Positions 41,401-49,212 of a stretch of 64,000 nt of DNA are shown here, one piece after another. The stretch spans positions 744,001 through 808,000 of the forward strand of contig OU744451.1 of the NCBI GenBank assembly GCA_916610825.1, written 5' to 3'. The stretch is from Haliclystus octoradiatus (lineage: Eukaryota; Cnidaria; Staurozoa; Stauromedusae; Haliclystidae). How positions within the stretch are numbered: the stretch's first letter is position 1; every line of letters starts with the position of its first letter. The notes below the pieces were generated by a model, which did not search any database, had not been told where the DNA came from, and saw nothing but the letters and a program-made list of their open reading frames with translations. The position numbers and the translations under genes are program-made.

Positions 41401-44400
41401 GCAGTCGTTTTACTTTCCTCTTAAGATTGGTTGAAACTTCTTTGTAATTATTTGGTAGTCCTTCTGGATAGCCAGGTTTCCAAGGTAATCTGACTTCTAT
41501 TCTCCCATCTTCATTGATTGTCGTGTTTTCTTTTGCTATCTTTATAAATCTAGCTTCTTCGATTTCCTTATCTGTACAAACACAGCGTTGCGTTGTGTTA
41601 ACACCAACCAAATCTGACATCATTAGTGTGCTCATATTTTCAGTAGATGATATGTCTGTTTCTTCTGCTAGTGTGACTGATGTGACTTTTCTTGTTGCTC
41701 CTGACTTCTTACTGACATGAGTTGTTCCACCAACGATTGTCCATCCTAATGGAAACTCGATTCCAATTGGGGCTGATTTGCTGCTCTCTTTCGTCATTCT
41801 TTGTAATTCTGTGTGTAACTCTTGAGCATCTCTCCCAATGATAACATCAATCTCACCACCATCTGTGTCTACAACTTCCTTGATTTGATTCAAATGTTCA
41901 TTTTTTGCAAAGAATTCTTTGTGAAGTGATGCTGCTGCGCCACATGGTCTTTTCATTGCATAAGCTGTAATTCTTCCTTTCTCTGCCATGGGCTCCAAAC
42001 GTCCTACAGTGAGTTCATACTTCTGTGTGACTTCTTTATGATGGCTTCCTCCAACGACTTCATAATGAATAGTAGTGTCTTCACCTTGAAGGCCTAATGA
42101 TTCTACAAAGTTTCTTCGAACCAGAGTTGTATCAGCACCTCCATCCATCAAACATGTTGCAGCTCTAATTTGTGTTGTACCATCAGCATTTTTATAACCA
42201 GTTTTTATCCAGATCTTTAGTACAGGTAGTCTTGTTGCTGTAGATTCTTGTGAACTGTTGAGACGTTTCGTTGTTGTGTTAGTTGATGCTGTCCTCTGTG
42301 TGATATTGGCTGTTGAGGCTTCTTGATTTGAATATGTACTTCTGTGCAGTAAACTGTGATGTTTCTTTCTACAATGTTGACATGTTACTTCTGATTTGCA
42401 TTGTGGTCTAATGTGACCCTTTCCAAGACATCCAAAGCAATGGCCTTTGCTTTTACAGTATTCAGATCTCTCTGCTACTTCAAATTCTTTGAACTTGTTA
42501 CAATCTTCTAATCCATGTTTTCCATTGTTACACAGTTGACAATTGAGGTCATTGGTTGTTTGCAAGACGTTGACTTTTGCTTCTTTGAAGTTCCTTGACT
42601 CTTTCTTTGATAATGTTTGCTGTTTCTTTTCTGTTCTGTAAGAATTTGATGATAACAGTCTTCTTTCCAAGAATTCTAAAATATAGTCGGCTGAGAGTTC
42701 TTCTTCTTTCATGTTCATTTTTCTTGCGATTCTGTTTTCTTGTGCCAACTGGTCTTCAATTTGATCTTCGAATTCCGCTCCTGTCTTTCTCTTCAAATCT
42801 TTGATGAATTCCTCATCTTCTGTACGGTTTCCTTTCCCAAAATCTTTTAGGTACATCATATGCGTACGTATTGTTGTGACAAATGTTTGGATTACGTTTT
42901 GGTCTTTATCTTGTATAGGTTTTAATTTTCGGAAATTCCACATCAGTTCATCAGATATTTTTTTGTCAGTTACAACTAACTTTAACGCTTTCCATGCTTC
43001 GACTAATGTTGAGCGTCCTTCAATAGTTGTATGGTAAGACTGTGGTATTGATTTTTCAAGCCATTGTAGCTTGACATCATCATCCAAAACTCCGGCATTG
43101 TTCATTGCTGAAGTAAATCGCTTTTGGAAGGTTGGAAATCCTTTAAATTCTCCATTCCATGAATTGGGGGTGAATCCAGCTAAACGAATAGATGTTTTGT
43201 TTGAGTGTGTTGCCTTGCCCTCTATGTTAATTGCTCTGATGGCTGCAACTGCAGCAGCTTCAGCTGCTGTTTTTGATAAATCTTTGAGTAATTCTATTGT
43301 GATTATGTTGTCATCTCTTTTGGTTGCATTTCCACTTTCGTTTTCTTTGCTTTGTTGCCCCTCTTCATGGGTGAGTTCATCCTGATGTCTTTGATTTCCT
43401 GCTGTGATTTCTTTTTCTTTGTTATTTTCTGTTGGTCTTTCTCTTTCTACAACAGAGTCTGCGTCGTCTCCGTCGTTGTTTACATCGGTGACGTCATTTT
43501 GATCATTTTGTTCGAAAGAGGCTGATTCATGATGGCTGCTTTCACCTCCTGCGTTTTCTTCATTAATGTTTACTTGATTATTTTGCGTTGCGGCGGCGAT
43601 CTCTAACGCGCGTTTGTGAGTTTTTTCTGCTTCATTTTCTTCAAGTTCATGGATCATCTTCGTAGTTTCTGCTCTGATTTCAAAGTGAAGTTTTCTGCAT
43701 TCATCAACTCTGTGATCTATTTCCAATTCTAATTGGCCATTTAAAGCGTTATTTTCATCGAGCACGTCTAGGTAAGTCGACGCTGTTTCTTCTACTTGTT
43801 TTCTAGCTTCAGTTACCTTGAATAGTATTGACTTCCAAGTGCCTATTGCTACAAATTCTTGTTCTTTTATCGTTGTAAATTCTTCTATTTCTCTATTATA
43901 AGCCTTTGATCTCCTCTCAAATCTCCTCCGAATCGCTTCAGCGTCGTCGGCCATTCTTGATTAATTTCTTTTTATTTCTAATTTCTTTATCGAGACTTTA
44001 ATTCGAACTATGATTCGAAACTGTTTTGCCAATTTTGAAAATCCTTATTCACATATTAATTGACTTCTTATTTGAGTATGAGGGTTCGAATACGGGGTCG
44101 AATACAAACACACGGACGATTCATAAGTTCATAACAATTTATTTCGTAATCATCTCATGTTTCAATATATATAATTTCTAAAATGTTGTATGATTTCGTT
44201 TCGAATGTAGCTTCTCATACTGAAGTTTCTGAATTAGTCTAGGCTTTTCTAAAGGTATATTTTGCTTACATAATCAAAATTATTTTAAAATATTTCGCAA
44301 GCTATAAAAATAACATAATGACGTAAATCAACACAAATAACATGACGTTTATATTAAAAAAATGGCGGATATAAGATTAATCGATCAATTTGTTCCATCG

Positions 44401-47400
44401 CTCTCGAAGCTGTATTTGACGAGGACCATTTAGATTTGTTCCATCGCTCTCGAAGGTGTATTTGACGAGGACCATTTAGATTTGTTCCATCGCTCTCGAA
44501 GGTGTATTTGACGAGGACAATTTAGATATGTTCCATCGCTCTCGAAGGTGTATTTGACGAAGACAATTTAGATTTGTTCCATCGCTCTCGAAGCTGTATT
44601 TGACGAGGACCATTTAGATTTGTTCCATCGCTCTCGAAGCTGTATTTGACGAGGACAATTTAGATTTGTTCCATCGCTCTCGAAGGTGTATTTGACGAGG
44701 ACCATTTAGATTTGTTCCATCGCTCCCGAAGGTGTATTTGACGAGGACAATTTAGATTTGTTCCATCGCTCTCGAAGGTGTATTTGACGAGGACAATTTA
44801 GATTTGTTCCATCGCTCTTGAAGCTGTATTTGACGAGGACCATTTAGATTTGTTCCATCGCTCTCGAAGCTGTATTTGACGAGGACAATTTAGATTTGTT
44901 CCATCGCTCTCGAAGGTGAATTTGACGAGGACCATTTAGATTTGTTCCATCGCTCTCGAAGGTGTATTTGACGAGGACAATTTAGATTTGTTCCATTATG
45001 AAGACAATATGGTCCAAGTATAATGCACTCTGAAAAATAGTGGCTTCTGATGACATAATTATAATTTATTAAGGTTAAACCTCCTATATTATTTTATTTA
45101 CGTTGCCATTTGTTATACAGTACTTGATAAATGTTTGTTTTTATTTTTAGGCCTTTAGATATTTCCCATCGAACATTGATGCTATTCAATGGCTTGGTGC
45201 ATATTATATCGATGCACAGTTCGTTGAAAAAGCTTTACATTACTTTGAACGTGCTACTCTTGTCCAGTGAGTTATCCGCTAACTGTCTTCGTGTGATTTC
45301 TCCCGGTTGCTGCCATTGATAATCTATATTGGTACTTCATTATGCTCATATTTATCTCTACAGTTTATGTAAAACGTCAGTTAATAACTTGTTTACATTA
45401 AGGCATTCTGCGGCGCCTGAGCCACGGTGGCAGAGATGGGCAGCTAACCTCATGCCCTTGGAATGTGGAGGCTGCACGGAGGCAAGAAGTGCCAATTATA
45501 ATACATTTTAATCAGATTGATGATATTTCACACAAAGAATTGTAAATAAATGCTAACTGCTCAGGGTTTTGTCATCAAAATATGATTTTTTCAATCGAGT
45601 TGCGTCCTAAAGATATTCAATTGTGTATCAATATTTGCCAATTTCTATGATGCGAGAACCATTTAGAAAACATTTTTGAAAAAGTGAAATTTTGCTGCCT
45701 GCCCCCGCCGTTTAATTTTCGCCCTGGCGGCCCTGAAGGCATTGCTTCTATATAACTTAATTACCTATATGTGTTTATACCAACGGTGCATAGTTAATCA
45801 CACAAACTATTTGATTTAGAAGAAGCAGATGAAATATTATGAAATATTATGAAATATTATTAATTTAATAGATGTTAGCTGTTGACAGTGCAACCATTAG
45901 AGAGGCCCTCCCATAGGGGGGTGTTTGTTCCCTTGTTCCTCGAAAATAAATGTCAAATAGAAGTTTAAAATGTCAAATTGAAAACAGAAAGGTTTTGTTT
46001 GTTTAGAAGAAGTGCAAAGTTGTTGCTTTGATATAGTGTTTTGAGGGATTGAAATTTACATCTATAATAAATCCGCGTTTGGGACCTTTGTATGGCCTTC
46101 ACTGTTTATTTATCAGTGTGTTAACTGAAAGAATGGATATTTTATTACAGTCTTATATTTCTTTTAGACCTGGGGAAGTAAAATGGCAATTGATGGCTGC
46201 AAGTTGTTGTCGTAAAATAGGTAAAAATGGATTCAACATTTATTTATTTACTTATTTGCAAATCATATATGCTCATGCTACAAAAAAGATATTTATCATT
46301 TAAATAATTAATACACTGACATGTAGCCTATGTTATCCTATCAAACTGCAATTATTGTCGTCTCTAATGGACTGGCGATAATAACTAATAAGTTATGTCA
46401 ATTTTTAATTCAGGCAATTATCAACAAGCCCTCGCATCTTACAAACAAATTCACGAAAGATTTCCAGATAATGCAGAATGTATGTGATATAACCAACGAA
46501 CAATTAGACACTGATACCAAATATGGATATTTACTGGTTGTGTAATGTAGTGTCATTAATTAAATCTATATCGTCTGTTCCTCTTAAAATGTTCTAAAAT
46601 GTCTTAAACGTGATCTAGTATTTAGCTTACTGAATACTTGAAGTTTAGTCTTTTCTTGAAATAAGCGTAATTCTCTTATAATATGCATTGAACGAGGGTC
46701 AAATATTCCGTATATTTTGTATTATGTAATGTATTCTCCGTGGAAAACCGATGTTGATCCTTCTCCGGTGAAGCCAGTAGACGTCACCAAGCAAACCAAT
46801 TAAAAGAGTTATTATAAAACTTCCAATGTTGCTCGTTGTCCCGTGTCCTATTGCCGATATTCAATACTGAGTCATGTTAAAACAAAAATTCTGTAAATAA
46901 ATTCTATAAATTTATTTAAATTGGCGTAAATTCTGTTTCAAAAGATGTTCAAAATGATTTTTGATTCAGGTACATTGTTACATTCACTACAAATCTACAG
47001 CAATCTTTGGATATACGATAAGAAATAAAACAGTTATTTAACTTTGAAAGCTTCATTTGATGGCAAACGTTTTTACGGTTTATCCCGACTACTTTTCTGT
47101 CCAAAATTATTCGATTGTTATTGTTTCTTTTTCTTATTGAAGGTCTTCGATTTCTTGTCCGACTTTGTACCGATCAAGGATTGACACAAGAAATGCAAGA
47201 ATATTCTCTGAAACTAAAAAAGGCGGAAAAAGCAAAAGAACTCAGAGAACAGGTCGGAATTTGAATCAAAATTAAATTGTAGATTGCAAGACTTTCAATA
47301 TTTTTAACAGTAAAATGTCAGAATAAGCACTCCACGATAATTGTCAGTTCTGAAAATTCTTCCGTATTACGATGATGAATTGATGTATTATTCGCTGTTA

Positions 47401-49105
47401 TTTGTTTACTTTTTGTAGCGTGCCCAAAGTGGTAATCGGCGGTATGGTAGTGGTGGACGTACATCATCTGGTAATCGAAGAGGATCATCGTCATCTGAAC
47501 GTAGAGGTAGCCAATCGAGTGGTAAGTTTACGGTGACCGGTCTATCCCTCTACAAAAGTCGATCTCTAAAAAAGTTCAAATTCCAACCAATCTCTGGAAA
47601 ATGGTTTCTCGAAAAACGAGCACTCTCTCGTCGACCTCAAGAAAAGCAAAACGACAATCTACTCAGTGGCACTTGTCGGACTCTAGAAAACCGATACGTG
47701 ATGCCCCATTAAAAATCAATCAAATATTCAGAACGGTTGGAAAATGAGCAATAGGTTAAACAGAAAGTATCATTTTCGTCTTTCGTATTAAACTTAAAAT
47801 ATCTCAAGTAAAAGGTTTATCTCATTATAAATGTAAACCCCACCCGGCAAAATATAGCCCCCGCCCCCTCCAATCATTCACTATGACCGACCCTTTTAGA
47901 AAAATTCCATCCATACAGAAGCCCAAACGGAATCATGTTGCTATTTAGTGAGATAAATTCAATCCAATGCACTCTCCTCGGATATATGGGCACTAGGCAG
48001 GCGTGAATCATGTGCAGCAGTCTGCCCTCAGTTGTTCCTTGAAGTTTGAAGTTCTATTTTTATTTGGTTTTTTAAGATCGTAGCAGTGCCAAAGGTATTC
48101 GCTCTGATCCTCGTTCGCCACCAGAGGATGCTTACGTCAACTCAAATACATCTACTCGCGAGATCGGTAAGTAGAGTAGTAGTAGTAGTATAGACAGTCA
48201 CATTATAGGAATGTGCCGTCCCTCTTACGCCTAACCTATTTGCTACACAAAGAACGCCACAAATGTATTACCCTAGCTTCGATAATCAAACGTTGATGCT
48301 TTGATACATATTGGATTATAAAGAATCAATGTAAAGCGAATAAAAAGATTTTTCAAAGTTATTATTACTATGGCTTGTGCTACATTGAGAAGCGTTCCTT
48401 CGACCCTCTCACTATGTAAATACATTCACCATAGTAGTAGTAGTATAGAAAGTCACATTATAGGAATGTGCCGTCCCTCACGCCTAACATCTTTGCTACA
48501 CAAGGAACTTCATAGATGTCTGTCAGACATAGCTGACAAAGAAACTTTTAAATAACACAATGCATGATACAAAACATTATGAAAAGATACTACTTGCCCA
48601 TAGCCCCGTCGAAGCATCTCATCAAAACTATGAGAACATTTAATTAGTGAACAGATGAGATTTTTAAAACATTGAAATAGCATAACATGCAACTGATATG
48701 TATTTTTAAAATCAAAATATAAACGATTTTCAAATTGATACGTCGGTCGTCCAAGATTAATTTTCTATTGTTTCCGCCTATTTTCCTTTATTTCTATTGT
48801 CCTTATACAGCAACCAGTCCTTGTTAGCGACCATAATCGGATGGTCCTGAGTGCTCGCTAATGAGGAGCCTCGACTGTAATATCGGAGAACAAGAAATCA
48901 ATATCATCTGATCGTTTTAAATCATGTTTTAAATGTAACTAGATTATTAACATTTTCTTCGTTCCGTTTCTCAGATGCATCGTACTCCGACCCAATTGGA
49001 GAATCACCCGCAAGACCAAGAACATCCGCTGGACGGAAACCACTTGCTCACGTTGAAGATGAATTTGAAGGAGAAGAACTTGGAGATGATCTCTTACCGG
49101 AGTAA
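19949..49105 (+). CDS. IFT88: Intraflagellar transport protein 88 (IFT-B, TPR protein)
   Basis: 27 coding exons, all GT-AG and phase-consistent: 19949-20038, 22864-22926, 24082-24138, 24589-24654, 24917-24980, 26191-26260, 27093-27183, 27793-27897, 28640-28857, 29325-29434, 29970-30094, 30435-30505, 31094-31180, 31582-31681, 32073-32159, 32514-32583, 33814-33930, 34432-34540, 35229-35267, 37320-37431, 45151-45266, 46168-46220, 46414-46479, 47143-47252, 47419-47521, 48077-48166, 48975-49105. The product is 839 residues, about the vertebrate length. The N-terminus VHLVGEDEDGDLYAGFDDHNP and the Arg/Gly/Pro-rich region (residues about 30-130, ending GAFDPLGQSR) are typical. TPR repeats fill about 203-730 (for example LVNRGNCLYAQEDYEKAKEYY). 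The tail ends EGEELGDDLLPE, as in other IFT88 proteins. It works in the IFT-B complex to carry cargo into cilia. Introns are loaded with repeats. Confidence 0.97.
20580..21300 (+). mobile_element. Non-LTR retrotransposon remnant (RT C-terminus) in IFT88 intron 1
   Basis: A frame from 20641 reads NRSLGVLKFVRRFTPQQSA and YNTIVLPHFDYCAIVWGNC, the characteristic end of the RT domain in CR1/L2/Jockey-type elements. After frameshifts, 20880-21130 reads like the usual C-terminal tail (LFQGPHTTRTRSH, then FKRLLRKHLLGK). The copy ends near 21270-21300 in a (GATGAT)-rich tail, as in 3' ends of L2/CR1 elements. The 5' part is missing, as is usual for truncated insertions. Confidence 0.78.
21620..21860. 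repeat. Degenerate short tandem repeat (about 25-30 bp units)
   Basis: The phrases TTTACCGCATCTGAAAAGTC, TGTACCGCATCTAATTCGTC and TTTATCGCATCAAATTAGTA and related forms recur through the segment. The units are too diverged for an exact copy count. Confidence 0.55.
23791..23962. repeat. Tandem duplication, 86-bp period (IFT88 intron 2)
   Basis: Two adjacent copies begin TGATATTAACCAGAATGAAT and contain GATAGAAACCGGTTTTCAAA, with a few differences between them. Related TTAATATCAC phrases appear in the opposite orientation at about 26795-26945 in intron 6, so this may be part of a wider repeat family. Confidence 0.75.
25441..25588. repeat. 148-bp near-perfect hairpin (IFT88 intron 5)
   Basis: The left arm starts GGTTACCACATACTTGCC and the right arm ends GCAAGCATGTGGTAACC. 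Pairing continues through TTTGTATTCATATTTAC to the GTTGGGAGACA and TGTCTCCCAAC core, leaving a loop of about 15-20 bases. The stem is about 65 bp with few mismatches. It contains no frame and no obvious target duplication. Confidence 0.88.
27388..27420. repeat. (ATT)n microsatellite
   Basis: About ten ATT units in IFT88 intron 7. Confidence 0.9.
29455..29494. repeat. (TGT)n microsatellite
   Basis: About a dozen TGT units, 20 bases after the donor of IFT88 exon 10. A read-through frame would encode poly-Cys, but this is intronic. Confidence 0.9.
30250..30358. mobile_element. GTTCATGAAC foldback MITE copy (IFT88 intron 11)
   Basis: It starts CCCCTGTGAAAAACAGTTCA and ends TTGAACTGTTTTTTCAGGGG, the same inverted ends as the copy at 14134-14295. 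The interior has GTTCGTGAACTGTTCATGA. Confidence 0.8.
32650..33095. repeat. Degenerate tandem of GTTCATGAAC-type units and a second foldback copy
   Basis: From 32650 to 32890 there are imperfect units such as ACTTTGATGAACT and AACTTTGTTGAACTA, spaced about 25-30 bp apart. At about 32970-33090 a diverged foldback copy starts CCCCTATGAAAATAGTTCAT. It appears to be a decayed, locally expanded member of the MITE family. Confidence 0.6.
33545..33716. mobile_element. GTTCATGAAC foldback MITE copy (IFT88 intron 16)
   Basis: It begins CCCCATAAAACAGTTCATC and ends GAATTGTTTTTCGCAGGGG. The interior contains TTGGGGCCATTTAACGTTCA and its inverted relatives, as in the copy at 14134-14295. Confidence 0.78.
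34832..34935. mobile_element. GTTCATGAAC foldback MITE copy (IFT88 intron 18)
   Basis: It begins CCTCTGCGGAAAACAGCTCA and ends TGAACTGTTTTCTGCAGGGG. At 104 bp, this is one of the shortest near-complete copies. Confidence 0.8.
35284..36710. repeat. 50-bp minisatellite, about 26 copies (IFT88 intron 19)
   Basis: The 50-bp unit contains CATGAACTTAAATGGTAGCC, TACTAGGATTTAGTTAAATG and GCCTGATTTT. About 22 units run from 35284 to 36385. A MITE-like segment follows (TTATGACATGTTCCTAAACT, then GTTCATGAACCATTTAACG), then four more units and a second copy of that MITE-like segment. Units are almost identical. An A variant (CTAAGATTTA) replaces CTAGGATTTA in units 3, 8, 12, 15 and 19 and in the first unit of the second block. 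CATGAACTT and TTAAATGGCC match pieces of the foldback MITE. The array begins 16 bp after exon 19. Confidence 0.95.
37463..37749. repeat. 46-bp minisatellite, left part (six copies)
   Basis: The unit contains GATTTGTTCCATCGCTCTCG and AAGCTGTATTTGACGAGGAC. Six copies lie left of the BEL/Pao insertion, in IFT88 intron 20. Variable positions are AAGCTG/AAGGTG and GGACCA/GGACAA. Confidence 0.95.
37750..38115 (-). repeat. 3' LTR of the BEL/Pao element
   Basis: 366 bp, apparently identical to the partner LTR at 44022-44387. On the element strand it starts TGATCGATTAATC directly after the polypurine tract. Confidence 0.95.
38186..43954 (-). CDS. gag-pol: BEL/Pao Gag-Pol polyprotein, 1922 codons
   Basis: A single open frame with ATG at 43954-43952. 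Residues 1-470 are Gag: a coiled, acidic N-terminus, then a Pao-type capsid (about 260-460). Zinc knuckles follow at about 473-545 (CQLCNNGKHGLEDC, then CFGCLGKGHIRPQC and CQHCRKKHHSLLH). The aspartyl protease is near residue 603 (LMDGGADTTLV; Gly in place of the usual Thr or Ser). RT has IYMDDVASS at about 1022-1030. RNase H starts near 1205 (HAFSDGGDKAFG) and ends with HVPSKENAADALTKP. Integrase has an HHCC finger (TGHCGVNRTRSAI, then NCLYCRRRK) and a DDE core at SAVDFFGP (about 1597), YSDNGPNLI (about 1666) and VVETFVNLV (about 1715). No stop or frameshift is seen, so all enzymatic domains could be functional. Gag and Pol share one frame, as is common in BEL/Pao. Confidence 0.97.
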   Translation of the reverse strand: MADDAEAIRRRFERRSKAYNREIEEFTTIKEQEFVAIGTWKSILFKVTEARKQVEETASTYLDVLDENNALNGQLELEIDHRVDECRKLHFEIRAETTKMIHELEENEAEKTHKRALEIAAATQNNQVNINEENAGGESSHHESASFEQNDQNDVTDVNNDGDDADSVVERERPTENNKEKEITAGNQRHQDELTHEEGQQSKENESGNATKRDDNIITIELLKDLSKTAAEAAAVAAIRAINIEGKATHSNKTSIRLAGFTPNSWNGEFKGFPTFQKRFTSAMNNAGVLDDDVKLQWLEKSIPQSYHTTIEGRSTLVEAWKALKLVVTDKKISDELMWNFRKLKPIQDKDQNVIQTFVTTIRTHMMYLKDFGKGNRTEDEEFIKDLKRKTGAEFEDQIEDQLAQENRIARKMNMKEEELSADYILEFLERRLLSSNSYRTEKKQQTLSKKESRNFKEAKVNVLQTTNDLNCQLCNNGKHGLEDCNKFKEFEVAERSEYCKSKGHCFGCLGKGHIRPQCKSEVTCQHCRKKHHSLLHRSTYSNQEASTANITQRTASTNTTTKRLNSSQESTATRLPVLKIWIKTGYKNADGTTQIRAATCLMDGGADTTLVRRNFVESLGLQGEDTTIHYEVVGGSHHKEVTQKYELTVGRLEPMAEKGRITAYAMKRPCGAAASLHKEFFAKNEHLNQIKEVVDTDGGEIDVIIGRDAQELHTELQRMTKESSKSAPIGIEFPLGWTIVGGTTHVSKKSGATRKVTSVTLAEETDISSTENMSTLMMSDLVGVNTTQRCVCTDKEIEEARFIKIAKENTTINEDGRIEVRLPWKPGYPEGLPNNYKEVSTNLKRKVKRLQETNKLEDYQRAIQEVIESGFVKKVELKEGEMAHYLEHHLVERDDSASTPKRVVWNSAKIYRGQSVAKALEKGPDLLNSLFKVFIGFREQQIGFTGDIRKMFNMISISEEDRKYHRFLWIEEGNENPTAYEWQRLVFGDPPSPDLSQESLHYLATKFGKDYPIGSSIVKNHIYMDDVASSRNQPREAEQVIKETTQLLSKAKFEIKKWHSNSIELEEKMNKKIEDSNNLSENRDTTILGHYWEKDIDTISLKLKKLPKIEIDASSKTQEHKLSKRIILSMIAKVWDPLGILSPALVNLRIPLQQLWRKKYDWDTAIVGEDADDWVDRFKQLEGKLSTKIERCITEENNTELPELHAFSDGGDKAFGTCVYLRQKREDGTFNVHFVAAKSFVTPVKGWTIPRTELVATLVMSRLVKNIVSALMIKPSTISYWVDSKVVLHWIRSRTPQMKAFVEARINEIQETTKIEDFHYVPSKENAADALTKPNNVDLEQWHQGPKFLQEKIIPEFETANITKEIELRKDLTEIKPERKKRKKKTCIAKKVNAYFSVANTITKMSDEECKQILQIAADSNSMEEAINKISEKSNKTDHKGGKMKIYQALQRNTNFDDKNFKKLCPFIDDEDKIYRLGGRLEHLKDFKPDLAAPIIIPKCKRNKENDHYTNHKKVINMVTKEFHEQTGHCGVNRTRSAIEQSGLWIIGVNRILKTIGKNCLYCRRRKRPLLEQKMGQLPSFRLDCDKPAFWSSAVDFFGPLKTKLYRGTVKDAHVALFVCTVTRAIHLEFCYDQEGGEGLSTEKFLMALRRFVSLKGIQPVQLYSDNGPNLIGASPKVEKLVKEWDIKVLENGIKGNGFQWLWNCPTASHHNGVVETFVNLVRKALDAMADCYNNTLKPDEWMTALAEVAYLINSRPLWPNSSADPIDMNEIITPNSLLYGHHLTLPQPQDENKIHPKDRMASIQKRIQIFWNYWSSNMPNRLLCRNKWFSQRRNLEVGDIVLEKKNNLNGITPRAIWPVAMVTETFPGTDGLVRKVKIQNKAGSYDRPIAKLILLATKEEIDAKAINGTEEILAGIKRIR
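44022..44387 (-). repeat. 5' LTR of the BEL/Pao element
   Basis: 366 bp. On the element strand it ends GGCAAAACA, followed by GTTTCGAATCATAG, where a primer-binding site would be expected. No standard TGG-starting site is visible, so the primer tRNA is unresolved. Confidence 0.95.
44388..45000. repeat. 46-bp minisatellite, right part (about 13 copies)
   Basis: This continues the array at 37463-37749 after the BEL/Pao insertion. It has about 13 copies with more variation (AAGGTG predominates, GACAA/GACCA alternate, one TTTGACGAAGAC). In total about 19 copies, 46 bp each. Confidence 0.95.
48177..48520. repeat. Duplicated 85-bp segment in IFT88 intron 26
   Basis: Segments at 48177-48265 and 48432-48520 both begin with AGTAGTAGTAGTATAGA and share GTCACATTATAGGAATGTGC and CGTCCCTC, then CGCCTAAC. 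They are separated by about 165 bp of unrelated AT-rich sequence. Confidence 0.8.
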
Positions 49106-49152
49106 CTGAAACCGGTTATCACCATTCTCTTTATCTTGTAAACATTGAACAC

Positions 49153-49212
49153 AATAAATCATCACTTCCAATATATATATATATATACCTCACTCGAAGA
49201 ATTGTAAATAAA
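49153..49212 (+). other. IFT88 poly(A) signals
   Basis: AATAAA occurs at 49153-49158 and again at 49207-49212, 48 and 102 bases after the IFT88 stop codon. A (TA)n tract lies between them. Confidence 0.65.

Larger units (their letters stand above)
37750..44387 (-). mobile_element. Full-length BEL/Pao LTR retrotransposon, apparently young and intact
   Basis: 6638 bp on the minus strand, antisense to IFT88. The 366-bp LTRs (37750-38115 and 44022-44387) look identical by eye and have TG...CA ends. The 5-bp duplication ATTTG (37745-37749 and 44388-44392) flanks the element, and removing it with one ATTTG rebuilds a minisatellite unit. On the minus strand the 5' LTR is at 44022-44387. A 67-bp leader separates it from the start codon, and a purine tract AAGGGGGAG abuts the 3' LTR. 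One uninterrupted gag-pol frame fills the interior. No envelope frame is seen. Confidence 0.97.

Noticed and set aside
39804-43385. Several plus-strand frames of 60-126 codons opposite the BEL/Pao gene
   Set aside because: They are shadows of the 1922-codon minus-strand frame, with no independent motifs.
37463-45000. Regular 46-bp repeats as a coding repeat protein
   Set aside because: The unit length is not a multiple of three and all frames stop within two units. The array lies wholly in an intron.
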